Source of the DNA: DATFWC01 sp045801465
GTDB taxonomy: Bacteria > Pseudomonadota > Alphaproteobacteria > Rhizobiales > Xanthobacteraceae
Length of the DNA stretch: 8,997 nucleotides
Direction of reading: 5' to 3'
Assembly (NCBI GenBank): GCA_045801465.1
Contig: JBJMSU010000209.1
Location: 1-8,997, forward strand
Both the position numbers and the translations under genes were made by a program. Below, in pieces: positions 1-6,877 of the stretch (position 1 is its first letter; every line of letters starts with the position of its first letter). The notes under the pieces are model-generated. The model searched no databases and was not told the DNA's origin. It saw only the letters and a list, made by a program, of their open reading frames with translations.

Positions 1-423
1 GACGCCACGGCGCTGAAGGTCGTCACCAAGCGCGCGCCGAGCAATGCCGAACTCGCCGACCTCGCCTTCGCCTTCCGGGTCGCCAAGCACGTGAAGTCGA
101 ACACCATCGTGTACGCCAAGGACCGTGCCACCATCGGCATCGGCGCCGGCCAGATGAGCCGGGTCGATGCCGCGCGCATCGCGGCGCGTAAAGCCGAGGA
201 CGCCGCCAAGGAGGCTGGGCTGTCCGAACCGCTGACGAAAGGCTCCGTGGTCGCGTCCGATGCGTTCTTCCCGTTCGCCGACGGCCTTTTGGTGGCGATC
301 GAGGCCGGCGCCACTGCGGTGATCCAGCCGGGCGGCTCGATGCGCGACGACGAAGTCATCAAGGCGGCCGACGAGCATGGCATCGCCATGATGTTCACCG
401 GCACCCGGCACTTCCGGCATTAG
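1..423 (+). CDS. purH: Bifunctional AICAR transformylase / IMP cyclohydrolase PurH, C-terminal part (5' end outside window)
   Basis: This is the last 140 codons of PurH, open from base 1 and ending in TAG at 421-423. PurH performs the last two steps of IMP synthesis in the cytoplasm: formylation of AICAR with 10-formyl-tetrahydrofolate, then ring closure. Only the C-terminal transformylase domain is visible. The reading frame shows the family's typical blocks: KSNTIVYAKD, then GIGAGQMSRVDAARIA, then SDAFFPFADG, then GATAVIQPGGSMRDDEVI, and the characteristic terminus MMFTGTRHFRH. These blocks are in normal order, with no frameshift. The family is usually a little over 500 residues, so about three quarters of the gene lies upstream of the window. 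The gene converges on the minus-strand antitoxin-like gene, with a repeat-filled gap between them. The ATG at 91 is internal and is not the real start. Identification is by motif recognition and is very secure. Confidence 0.96.
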   Translation, partial: DATALKVVTKRAPSNAELADLAFAFRVAKHVKSNTIVYAKDRATIGIGAGQMSRVDAARIAARKAEDAAKEAGLSEPLTKGSVVASDAFFPFADGLLVAIEAGATAVIQPGGSMRDDEVIKAADEHGIAMMFTGTRHFRH

Positions 424-541
424 AGCATTTTCGTGTTCGCGCTGAGTCGTCATGCGCGGGCGAGCCGCCACAGCGGCGAGGGTTGACCCGCGCATCCATC
501 AAAAGATGACTCAACTCTAAACGATGGATTGCCGAGTCAAG

Positions 542-734
542 CCCCATAGGCGCAAACACAAGGCCGGAATGCCCGAGTGAACGACCTCTCCTTCGAGACG
601 CCGCCTTCGGCGGCTCCTCAGGATGAGGTCTATCTGAGGTCTATCGTAGCGATCCTCATGGTGAGGAGCGGAGCGAAGCGACGCGTCTCGAACCATAGGA
701 TCGCGGGCACTCCGTTATGTTAGCGCCTATGGGG
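542..734. mobile_element. MITE-like non-coding element with terminal inverted repeats and a short target duplication
   Basis: About 193 bp bounded by inverted repeats. CCCCATAGGCGC (542-553) is exactly complementary to GCGCCTATGGGG (723-734), and extending to 542-561 against 715-734 gives 18 of 20 matches. It is flanked by TCAAG at 537-541 and 735-739, as expected of a target duplication. A 7-bp duplication (GTCAAGC) with ends one base further in fits equally well, so the exact boundary is ambiguous. The interior is itself an imperfect palindrome: TTCGAGACG (592-600) with CGTCTCGAA (684-692), GCTCCTCA (613-620) with TGAGGAGC (662-669), and a local hairpin GCCGCC-TTC-GGCGGC (600-614). There is no reading frame of useful size and no transposase, so any movement would need a transposase acting in trans. 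Its transposon family is not recognised. Confidence 0.6.
624..645. repeat. Perfect 11-bp tandem direct repeat at the centre of the MITE-like element
   Basis: TGAGGTCTATC occurs at 624-634 and again immediately at 635-645. The pair lies in the loop between the two long palindromic arms of the surrounding element. It looks like a slippage duplication in the centre of a hairpin. No function is inferred. Confidence 0.8.
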
Positions 735-777
735 TCAAGCCCGGCGATGACGATCAGAGGGTCGTGCGCCGCCGGCG

Positions 778-981
778 CTAGAGAAATTCGCGGGCACGGC
801 CCTTGCGATAGTCGTCAAGCGCCTCTTCGGCGACCTGATCCAGCTTGCCTGCCCTGGCATCGCGTTCGATCTTTTCGTCGAACCGATTTGCTTCGAACGT
901 TTCAAACCACACGCGAAACCGTGCAAGCTCATCAGGGGTAAGCCTGGATACGGCTCTTTCGATGTCCTCAACGGTGCTCAT
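778..981 (-). CDS. Small antitoxin-like protein (RelB/ParD-like addiction-module component), no toxin next to it
   Basis: A 67-residue, charged protein: it begins MSTVEDIERAVSRLTPDELARF, continues through a W-F-E-x-F segment and a FDEKIERDARAGKLD block, and ends AEEALDDYRKGRAREFL. This pattern resembles the small antitoxin-like proteins usually encoded just before a RelE/ParE-type toxin. In that family the N-terminal part would be the DNA-binding/dimer region and the acidic C-terminal half would wrap the toxin. No toxin gene follows: the stop at 778-780 is only about 25 bases from the repeat region. The start is ATG at 979-981, with only a weak purine stretch (GGTGA on the coding strand, 985-989) ahead of it. 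It lies 51 bp downstream of the glutamate dehydrogenase stop on the same strand, so read-through transcription is possible. A second frame over the same bases (735-971, minus) is a shadow. Coding is likely; the antitoxin assignment is moderate and rests on memory of the family pattern. Confidence 0.6.
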   Translation of the reverse strand: MSTVEDIERAVSRLTPDELARFRVWFETFEANRFDEKIERDARAGKLDQVAEEALDDYRKGRAREFL

Positions 982-1032
982 GGTTCACCGATAGCATATT
1001 CAGGTCGGCAACCGAACCCCGAGTTCAGCAAA

Positions 1033-4000
1033 TCAATCCCTCACCAGATCCCCCAGCAGGCTGGCGGCGACCGCCAGCTTGGAGAGGGTGAGGCCCGAGC
1101 CGGCGATCTCGTCGACGGCGGCGCGGATGCGGTCGACCTCGTGGCCGCGCGCCGCCGCCCAGGCGTCCACCGCCGGACGACCGGCGGCGCCGTTGGCCAC
1201 CATCTCGGCGGCAAGGCGGCGCTCCGCAGCGCCGATCGAATCGAGCGCACGGTCGAGCGCAAGCCGATCGAAATAATCGGAAACCGCGATGTTGCGCGCG
1301 GCGCCGACGATGCGATCGAGCTTGAAGAATGCGCCGGCGGCAAAATAGGTCGCCGCGACCGTGGCGACCGGCTTGCCGGTGCGATCGGCCACCAGGATCA
1401 CGTCGGGCGCCGCCCCCACCAGCGGCAAATCGGCGAGACGGCGGGCGAGCGCCTCGTCCACGCCGGCCTGGATCAATTCGGCCATGCGAGCATCGCGCCC
1501 CGTCGCCTCTTCGCTCGGCAAGGCGCTCGCAAGCGCGCCGGCCATCTCCTCGATCCCGCTGCGGTAGTGCTCGACCACGGCGGCGAGGCCCTGGGTGAGG
1601 TCGACGTTGCGCAGGAACCAGACAATGCGGTCGAGCAGCAGATCCTGCACGGCGGCGTAGAGCTCGAGCTGCAGCTTGCCGCTGACCTTGCCGTCGAGCG
1701 CATCGATCGCGCCGTTGAGCGCGGTCATGCCGAAGCTGTCGCGCACCGCCGCAAAGGCCGACGCAATGGCGGCCGCCGAGGCGCCGGTCTGGTCGGCAAT
1801 GCGGACCACGAGCGAAGGGCCGCCTCGGTTGATCATCGAGTTGGCGAGCTGGGTCGCAATGATCTCGCGCCGCAGCCGGTGATTGGCGATGGCATCGGGA
1901 AAGCGCTCGGAGACCGCTTTGGGGAAATAGCGGCCGAGCTCACGACCTAGATACGGATCGTCAGGCACCGCGGAGTCGAGAAGCTCGGCTTTGAGCGCCA
2001 GCTTGGCATAGGCGAGCAGCACGGCGAGCTCGGGGCGCGTCAGCACCGCGCCGCGGCGGCGCCGTTCAGCAATCTCCGCGTCGTCGGGGAGGAACTCGAC
2101 CGCGCGATCCAGCTCGCCGCGCGCCTCGAGCGTCTGCATCAGTCGCTGCTGAAAGCCGATATCCTCCGCGCCGCGCCGCTCGGCCAGCGACAGCGACAGC
2201 GACTGCAAATAGTTGTTGCGCAGGACGAGGTCCGCCACCTCGTCGGTCATCGCGGCGAGCAGCGCATTGCGGCTCTCGAGCGTCAGCCGCCCATCGCGCA
2301 GCGGCGTGCTGAGCGCGATCTTGATGTTCACCTCGAAATCCGACGTGTTGACGCCCGCGGAGTTGTCGATCGCGTCGGTGTTGAGCTTGATCCCGCGGAA
2401 GCTCGCCTCGATGCGCCCGCGCTGGGTCATGCCGAGATTGGCGCCCTCGCCCACGACGCGGCATTTCAGCTCGGCGGCGCTCGCGCGGATGGCGTCGTTG
2501 GCGCGGTCGCCCGCCATCTCGTCGGTCTCGTGCGAGGCCCGCACATAAGTGCCGATGCCGCCGAACCAGAGCAGGTCGACGGGCATTCTGAGGATCGCCC
2601 GCATCACGTCCTGCGGTGTCACCTTCGGCGGCAGCGCGAGCAACTCCTGCGCCTGGGCTGAGAGAACGATCTCCTTGGCGGCGCGGGAAAACACGCCGCC
2701 GCCGGCGGAGATGAGGTCCTTGTTGTAGTCCTGCCAGCTCGAGCGCGGCAGATCGAACAGGCGCCGACGCTCGGCATGGCTTGGCGCCGGATCGGGCGAT
2801 GGATCGATGAAGATGTCGCGGTGGTCGAAAGCGGCGACGAGCCGGATGGTCTTGGCCAGCAGCATGCCATTGCCGAACACGTCGCCCGACATGTCGCCGA
2901 CGCCGGCGACCGTGAACGGCGTCGTCATGATGTCGACGTCGAGCTCGCGGAAATGTCGCTTGACCGCCTCCCACGCGCCGCGCGCCGTGATCGCCATCTT
3001 CTTGTGGTCGTAACCGGCGGAGCCGCCGGACGCGAAGGCGTCATCGAGCCAGTACCCGTGCTGCGCCGCGATCCCGTTGGCGATGTCGGAGAATGTCGCC
3101 GTACCCTTGTCGGCCGCGACCACCAGATAGGGGTCGTCGTCGTCGCGGCGCACCACATTGGCGGGCGCGATCACGCCCTGGGGACCGATGTTGTCGGTGA
3201 CGTCGAGCAGGCTCGACACGAACGTCGTATAAGCGGCGACGCCCTCGGTCTGGATCGCCTCGCGCGACCCGCCCACCGGCAATTGCTTCGGCACGAATCC
3301 GCCTTTCGAGCCGACTGGAACGATGACGGCATTCTTCACCTGCTGGGCCTTCACCAGGCCGAGCACCTCGGTGCGGAAATCCTGCGGCCGGTCGGACCAG
3401 CGCACGCCGCCGCGGGCGACCTTGCCGAACCGCAGGTGCACGCCTTCGACCCGCGGCGCATAGACGAAGATCTCGTACAGCGGCCGCGGCACCGGCATTC
3501 CTTCGACGTTGCGGCTCGCGAACTTGATCGCAATCGCCGCCTTCGGCTGGCCGCTCGCGTCGACCTGGTAGAAGTTGGTGCGTATGGCGGCCTCGACGGC
3601 ATTGACGAAGCAACGCAGGATTCGATCCTCGTCGAGGCTCGCGACGGCAGCGAGAGCCGTGCCGATCCGCGTCCGGATTTCCGCTTCGCGCCGGCTGCGC
3701 TCGTCGAGCGACAGCTCGAGCCGCGGGTCGAAGCGCATGTGGAACAGCGCGACAATTTCGGCGGCGAGCTCGGCGTGCTTGCGCAATGTCGCCCACATGT
3801 AGTCCTGCGAATAGGGCACGCGCACCTGGCGCAGGAAGCGGGAAATCGTGCGGATCAGCGCCACGTCGCGCCACGGCAGGCCCGCCGCCAGGACAAGCGC
3901 GTTGTAGCCGTCGTTCTCGGCCCGCCCGCGCATCACCACCAGGAAGCACGCTTCGAGCCGCTTCTCGCGCGCCGGAATGTCGATCGCGCGGCCGTCGGCA

Positions 4001-5874
4001 GGCTGCACGAGCATGTCGTGGAGCCACACTTCGGGTTCGCCGGCGGCCGGCGGCTCGATCCGGTAGGTGCGCTCGTCGACCACGCGGAACCCCATATTCT
4101 CGAGCACCGGCACGCGCTCCGACAGCGGGATCGGCCGCTCGTAGCTCCACACCTTGAGGCCGACGCCGGGCTCGGCGGACCCGGTGGGCGCGTAGAAATC
4201 GACCGCCGGCGTGCGCAGCGCCGACAGGTTTTCGATCATTCTGATGTCGCCGACCGCCGTCGCAGCCGGATAGGCCTCCTGATAGGCGGCCGAGAACGCG
4301 TTGCGATAGCGCTTGAACAGCCCCTGCGCCTTCGCGACATCGTGCACGCGCCTCAGCGCTTCCTGCAGCTCGTCCTGCCAGGTCCGCACGGTCCTCGCCA
4401 CCGCCTGCTCGAGGCTGGCGCGGTCGGGATCGGGTGTTTCGCCCTCGTAGCGCGCGATAATGAAGTGCACCCGCACCAGCGGGCCTTCGGGGAAGAACGG
4501 GTAGAAGGCGGAGAGACGACCCTTGTAGACGTCGGCGAGAAAATTGCCGATCGCCGCCCGGTTGGCGCTGCTGAAACGATCGCGCGGCACATAGACCAGC
4601 ACAGACACGAAACGGTCGAAGCGGTCGCGGCGCGCCAACACCCGGATGCGCGGACGTTCGTCGAGCTGCATGACCATGAGGGCGTTGCGGAAGAGCGTGT
4701 CCTCATCGATCTGGAACAGCTCGTCGCGCGGATAGGTCTCGAGCACGTTGGCGAGCGCCTTGCCGGAATGGCCTTCAGGATCGAAGCCGGCGCGGGTGAG
4801 CACCGCGGCGACCTTGCGCCGCAGATAGGGGATCGACCGCGTCGAACGGGTATAGGCGCTCGACGTGAACAGGCCGACGAAGCGGAATTCGCCGATGAGA
4901 GTGCCGGTGAGGTCGAAGTGCTTCACCCCGATATAGTCCATGTGCGCGCGGCGATGGATACGCGAGCGCACATTGGCCTTGGTGATGATCAGCATCTTCG
5001 GCTCGTTGAGGAACTCCATGATCTCCGGCGTCATGGAGACGAGCTCGTTGCCGCGACGAAGCACCCGCACGTCGGGCGTCCGCAGGATGCCGAGCCCGGT
5101 CTCGAATTGCGGCGCGAAGGCGCGCTCCCGATCGGGCAGGACGTAGCTGCGGAAGCCGAGGAAGGTGAAGTTGTCGTTGGCGAGCCATTCGAGGAACTGC
5201 ACCGCCTCGGCGACCTCGTCGACGGACAGCGGCGGCGGATTTGCCTTGAGCTCGGCAATCACCTCCTGCAACCGCGCGAGCATGGCCTTCCAATCCGTCA
5301 CGCAGACGCGCACGTCGGCGAGCACCCGCTCCAAAGCCGCCACGACCTCGGTCCGCCGCGCCGCGTCGTCAATGCGGTCGGTATGGATATGGATGACGCT
5401 TTCGCGGACGCTCGTCGCGCTCGGCACGCCCTCGCCGCGGAATGAGCGCAGGACGCCATCAGGGTCGCGTTCCACGGCGAAAACCGGATGCACGACGAGG
5501 CGCACCTCGATCCCCTGCTCGTTCAGTTCGCCGAGCACGGAATCGAGCAGGAACGGCATGTCGTCATTGACGATTTCCAGCACCGAGACCGCCTTGATGC
5601 GCTCGGCCCCCACCGGACCGGCGGGCGCCGCGAAGCGGATCTTCGCGGTGCCGGGCATGCGGTCGAACAAAAAGGCCCATGTCTCCTCGGCGAGCGCCGC
5701 AAGCTCGCGCGCCTCATAGGCGAGGAGGTCCTCGGGCGCGGCGCGGGCGAACAGGGCCGCGCCGAATCCCGCCGGCACGTCGTCGCGCAAGCCGGCGAGG
5801 ATCGTCGCCATCTGCTCGATGAGCCGGCGGCTGGCGCGCTCCTGTTCAGTGCCGATCAGCCCTTGAGCGGCCAT
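1033..5874 (-). CDS. NAD-specific glutamate dehydrogenase, large (about 180 kDa) class
   Basis: Oxidatively deaminates L-glutamate to 2-oxoglutarate and ammonia with NAD+, a catabolic cytoplasmic enzyme linking amino acids to the TCA cycle. From ATG at 5874 it is 1,613 residues, the normal size for the large bacterial class. The N-terminal third carries ACT-like regulatory segments; one starts near residue 90 (VSVLEIVNDDMPFLLDSVL). The catalytic core includes KVARGGVRWSDRP (W826), VPVGSKGGF with the probable catalytic Lys857, VAADKGTATFSDIAN (D922, K923), and the nucleotide-binding block GVGDMSGDVFGNG from about 991. A long helical C-terminal domain ends in GDLVRD. The frame is open 35 codons further, to an ATG at 5979. 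I prefer 5874 because AGGA (5883-5886 read on the minus strand) sits 8 bases ahead, the recognisable protein starts there, and the longer form would overlap the divergent gene. No frameshift or missing core motif is seen. Often named gdhB, gdh2 or gdhZ, so no symbol is assigned. Confidence 0.96.
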   Translation of the reverse strand: MAAQGLIGTEQERASRRLIEQMATILAGLRDDVPAGFGAALFARAAPEDLLAYEARELAALAEETWAFLFDRMPGTAKIRFAAPAGPVGAERIKAVSVLEIVNDDMPFLLDSVLGELNEQGIEVRLVVHPVFAVERDPDGVLRSFRGEGVPSATSVRESVIHIHTDRIDDAARRTEVVAALERVLADVRVCVTDWKAMLARLQEVIAELKANPPPLSVDEVAEAVQFLEWLANDNFTFLGFRSYVLPDRERAFAPQFETGLGILRTPDVRVLRRGNELVSMTPEIMEFLNEPKMLIITKANVRSRIHRRAHMDYIGVKHFDLTGTLIGEFRFVGLFTSSAYTRSTRSIPYLRRKVAAVLTRAGFDPEGHSGKALANVLETYPRDELFQIDEDTLFRNALMVMQLDERPRIRVLARRDRFDRFVSVLVYVPRDRFSSANRAAIGNFLADVYKGRLSAFYPFFPEGPLVRVHFIIARYEGETPDPDRASLEQAVARTVRTWQDELQEALRRVHDVAKAQGLFKRYRNAFSAAYQEAYPAATAVGDIRMIENLSALRTPAVDFYAPTGSAEPGVGLKVWSYERPIPLSERVPVLENMGFRVVDERTYRIEPPAAGEPEVWLHDMLVQPADGRAIDIPAREKRLEACFLVVMRGRAENDGYNALVLAAGLPWRDVALIRTISRFLRQVRVPYSQDYMWATLRKHAELAAEIVALFHMRFDPRLELSLDERSRREAEIRTRIGTALAAVASLDEDRILRCFVNAVEAAIRTNFYQVDASGQPKAAIAIKFASRNVEGMPVPRPLYEIFVYAPRVEGVHLRFGKVARGGVRWSDRPQDFRTEVLGLVKAQQVKNAVIVPVGSKGGFVPKQLPVGGSREAIQTEGVAAYTTFVSSLLDVTDNIGPQGVIAPANVVRRDDDDPYLVVAADKGTATFSDIANGIAAQHGYWLDDAFASGGSAGYDHKKMAITARGAWEAVKRHFRELDVDIMTTPFTVAGVGDMSGDVFGNGMLLAKTIRLVAAFDHRDIFIDPSPDPAPSHAERRRLFDLPRSSWQDYNKDLISAGGGVFSRAAKEIVLSAQAQELLALPPKVTPQDVMRAILRMPVDLLWFGGIGTYVRASHETDEMAGDRANDAIRASAAELKCRVVGEGANLGMTQRGRIEASFRGIKLNTDAIDNSAGVNTSDFEVNIKIALSTPLRDGRLTLESRNALLAAMTDEVADLVLRNNYLQSLSLSLAERRGAEDIGFQQRLMQTLEARGELDRAVEFLPDDAEIAERRRRGAVLTRPELAVLLAYAKLALKAELLDSAVPDDPYLGRELGRYFPKAVSERFPDAIANHRLRREIIATQLANSMINRGGPSLVVRIADQTGASAAAIASAFAAVRDSFGMTALNGAIDALDGKVSGKLQLELYAAVQDLLLDRIVWFLRNVDLTQGLAAVVEHYRSGIEEMAGALASALPSEEATGRDARMAELIQAGVDEALARRLADLPLVGAAPDVILVADRTGKPVATVAATYFAAGAFFKLDRIVGAARNIAVSDYFDRLALDRALDSIGAAERRLAAEMVANGAAGRPAVDAWAAARGHEVDRIRAAVDEIAGSGLTLSKLAVAASLLGDLVRD

Positions 5875-5994
5875 TCCGATTGTCCTGTCGGTTTCAGATG
5901 CGGGCGACTCGAGCCCATACGGGTCGTCGCGTCGAGGTGGACAAAACTGTAAAGTGGTCACGTGCAGGAAGAAAGACATCGATCGGAGGCGCCG
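5875..5994. promoter_or_regulatory. Divergent promoter region between glutamate dehydrogenase and the AhpD-like gene
   Basis: These 120 bp must hold the start signals of two genes transcribed away from each other. For the minus-strand gene a weak candidate is TTGTCC (complement of 5939-5944) with GTATGG (complement of 5915-5920) 18 bp downstream. An imperfect inverted repeat, GCGAC(5904-5908)...GTCGC(5926-5930) with inner CCC-ATAC-GGG, overlaps this candidate -10 and could be an operator. For the plus-strand gene I see an AT-richer patch at 5941-5953 but no convincing -35/-10 pair. The region is regulatory by position; the individual boxes are speculative. Confidence 0.4.
5985..5989 (+). promoter_or_regulatory. 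Shine-Dalgarno GGAGG fixing the ATG start at 5995
   Basis: A perfect GGAGG ends 5 bases before the ATG at 5995. A GTG at 5962 in the same frame has no comparable site, so the shorter 241-residue protein is preferred over the 252-residue reading. Confidence 0.8.
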
Positions 5995-6720
5995 ATGGTC
6001 ATCGCCAACAAAAATCCCGGCCGCCGGGGCAAGGCCGCGGCCGCCAAACCGGCCCTGCGGACCAAACGCGAAAGCGCGGCCGCTCGCCCGCTACCGAACC
6101 GGCAAGCGGGGGCCGGTTCACGAAAGAGCAACGGCGCCGAGAGCGCCGCAGCAACGGACGACGTGGAGATCACCGCGCTCGATCTGACGCCGGCGCCGCT
6201 CAGCCCCGCCATGCAGGCGTATTTCGCCAAATGCGAGGAAAAACTCGGCTTCGTGCCCAACGTGCTGAAAGCCTATGCGTTCGACATGGCCAAGCTCGAA
6301 GCATTCGTGGCCATGTACAATGACCTGATGCTGGGCCCCTCCGGCCTGTCCAAGCTCGAACGCGAGATGATCGCGGTCGCGGTGTCGTCGGTGAACCGCT
6401 GCTACTATTGCCTGGTGGCCCATGGCGCCGCCGTGCGTGCGCTCTCCGCCGACCCGCCGCTGGGCGAATTGATGGTGATGAATTATCGCGCCGCCCGCCT
6501 GTCCGGGCGCCAGCGTGCGATGCTGGATTTTGCCGTGAAGCTGACCGCCGAGCCCTGGGCGGTCGAAGACGTCGACCGCGAGGCGCTACGCCGGGCGGGG
6601 TTCACGGATCGCGACATCTGGGACATTTCGGCAGTGGCGGGTTTCTTCAACATGTCCAATCGTGTCGCCTCGGCGACCGATATGCGCCCCAATTCCGTTT
6701 ACCATCGGCAAGCGCGGTGA
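5995..6720 (+). CDS. Carboxymuconolactone decarboxylase / AhpD-like peroxidase-related protein
   Basis: A 241-residue protein of the AhpD-like alkylhydroperoxidase fold, probably a cytoplasmic thiol redox or peroxidase-type enzyme. Its true substrate is unknown. The core begins near residue 60 (ITALDLTPAPLSPAMQAYFAKCEEKLGF) and continues FVPNVLKAYAFD, MYNDLMLGPSGLSKLEREMIAVAVS. It then reaches the redox motif C136-Y-Y-C139-L-V-A-H143, the CxxCxxxH signature of this fold. It ends with DRDIWDISAVAGFFNMSNRVASATDMRPN, typical of the peroxidase-related subgroup. Residues 1 to about 56 form an Ala/Lys/Arg/Pro-rich, probably disordered tail that is unusual for the family, whose members are generally near 190 residues. 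A GTG at codon 57 would give about 185 residues but lacks a ribosome site, whereas 5995 has a perfect one. It is divergent from glutamate dehydrogenase and followed by a 157-bp gap, so it is probably monocistronic. Confidence 0.9.
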   Translation: MVIANKNPGRRGKAAAAKPALRTKRESAAARPLPNRQAGAGSRKSNGAESAAATDDVEITALDLTPAPLSPAMQAYFAKCEEKLGFVPNVLKAYAFDMAKLEAFVAMYNDLMLGPSGLSKLEREMIAVAVSSVNRCYYCLVAHGAAVRALSADPPLGELMVMNYRAARLSGRQRAMLDFAVKLTAEPWAVEDVDREALRRAGFTDRDIWDISAVAGFFNMSNRVASATDMRPNSVYHRQAR

Positions 6721-6785
6721 GAATCGGGCCATTCCCCCCTCATCCCGGGGAAAGAAAGGCAATTCTTGGGAATTCAAGCCCTCGA

Positions 6786-6800
6786 TGCTGCATGGCAGCA
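6786..6800. promoter_or_regulatory. Perfect 6-3-6 inverted repeat TGCTGC-ATG-GCAGCA (operator or weak terminator)
   Basis: A perfect six-base stem with a three-base loop lies 66 bases after the AhpD-like gene stop and just before a candidate -35 box (TTGTGC, 6805-6810). Only a short AT run (AATATTT) follows, so it is a poor intrinsic terminator. It could be an operator or chance. A second short inverted repeat, AATTC-TTGG-GAATT, lies at 6761-6774. Confidence 0.3.
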
Positions 6801-6804
6801 ATAT

Positions 6805-6835
6805 TTGTGCGCCGCAGCAACCAACGTGCTAGACT
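6805..6835 (+). promoter_or_regulatory. Candidate promoter of the PHB-depolymerase-family gene
   Basis: TTGTGC (6805-6810) is followed after 18-19 bases by CTAGACT (6829-6835), which loosely fits a sigma-70-type alphaproteobacterial promoter. The transcript would have a leader of roughly 35-40 bases before the GTG at 6878. The match is by eye and weak, but the 157-bp gap needs some promoter unless the gene is read through from upstream. Confidence 0.3.
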
Positions 6836-6865
6836 GGCGTTGATCAGCACCGACTCAACAAGAAC

Positions 6866-6870
6866 AAGGA
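6866..6870 (+). promoter_or_regulatory. Shine-Dalgarno AAGGA supporting the GTG start at 6878
   Basis: AAGGA ends 7 bases before GTG 6878. The ATG at 6870-6872 overlaps this site and is in another frame. The frame of the esterase is closed by TAG at 6830-6832, and no other usable start codon lies between that stop and 6878. Confidence 0.7.
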
Positions 6871-6877
6871 TGGCAAC

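Larger units (their letters stand above)
447..753. repeat. Composite palindromic intergenic repeat, interrupted by an inserted element
   Basis: The outer ends are complementary: TCGTCAT at 447-453 and ATGACGA at 747-753. Nested stems lie between them. ATGCGCGGG (452-460) pairs with CCCGCGCAT (487-495). GCCGC (464-468) pairs with GCGGC (473-477). ATCCATC (494-500) pairs with GATGGAT (523-529). GCCGAG (531-536) pairs, with one mismatch, with CCCGGC (740-745). The last pair is separated by the element at about 542-734. If that element is removed, the join reads GCCGAGTCAAG then CCCGGCGATGAC, a compact palindrome of the style common between Hyphomicrobiales genes. Lying between convergent genes, it could act as a bidirectional terminator, but there is no clear U-tract. 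The link to a known repeat family is from memory. The pairing itself is seen directly. Confidence 0.65.

Noticed and set aside
424..777. Possible CRISPR array or small RNA gene in the repeat-rich gap
   Set aside because: The repeats are inverted and nested, not regularly spaced direct repeats. The only direct repeat is a single tandem 11-mer and the flanking short duplication. No promoter or U-tract supports an RNA gene.
717..971. Frames at 717-941 (+) and 735-971 (-) over the antitoxin-like gene
   Set aside because: They overlap the coherent 67-residue protein, run into the repeat region, and show no family-like sequence.
2066..4150. Other long frames over glutamate dehydrogenase on the same strand (2066-2974 and 3041-4150)
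   Set aside because: Arg/Ala/Gly-rich frameshifted readings of a continuous enzyme gene. The main frame carries all catalytic motifs, so these do not indicate a frameshift.
2776..5445. An 889-codon open frame on the plus strand, antisense to glutamate dehydrogenase
   Set aside because: It lies wholly inside a well-supported gene and is rich in Arg, His, Asp and Glu, as expected when a GC-biased gene is read in the opposite frame. It has no recognisable domain.
5959..5964. CACGTG palindrome upstream of the AhpD-like gene
   Set aside because: A six-base palindrome is expected by chance in GC-rich DNA, and I know of no regulator that would bind it here.
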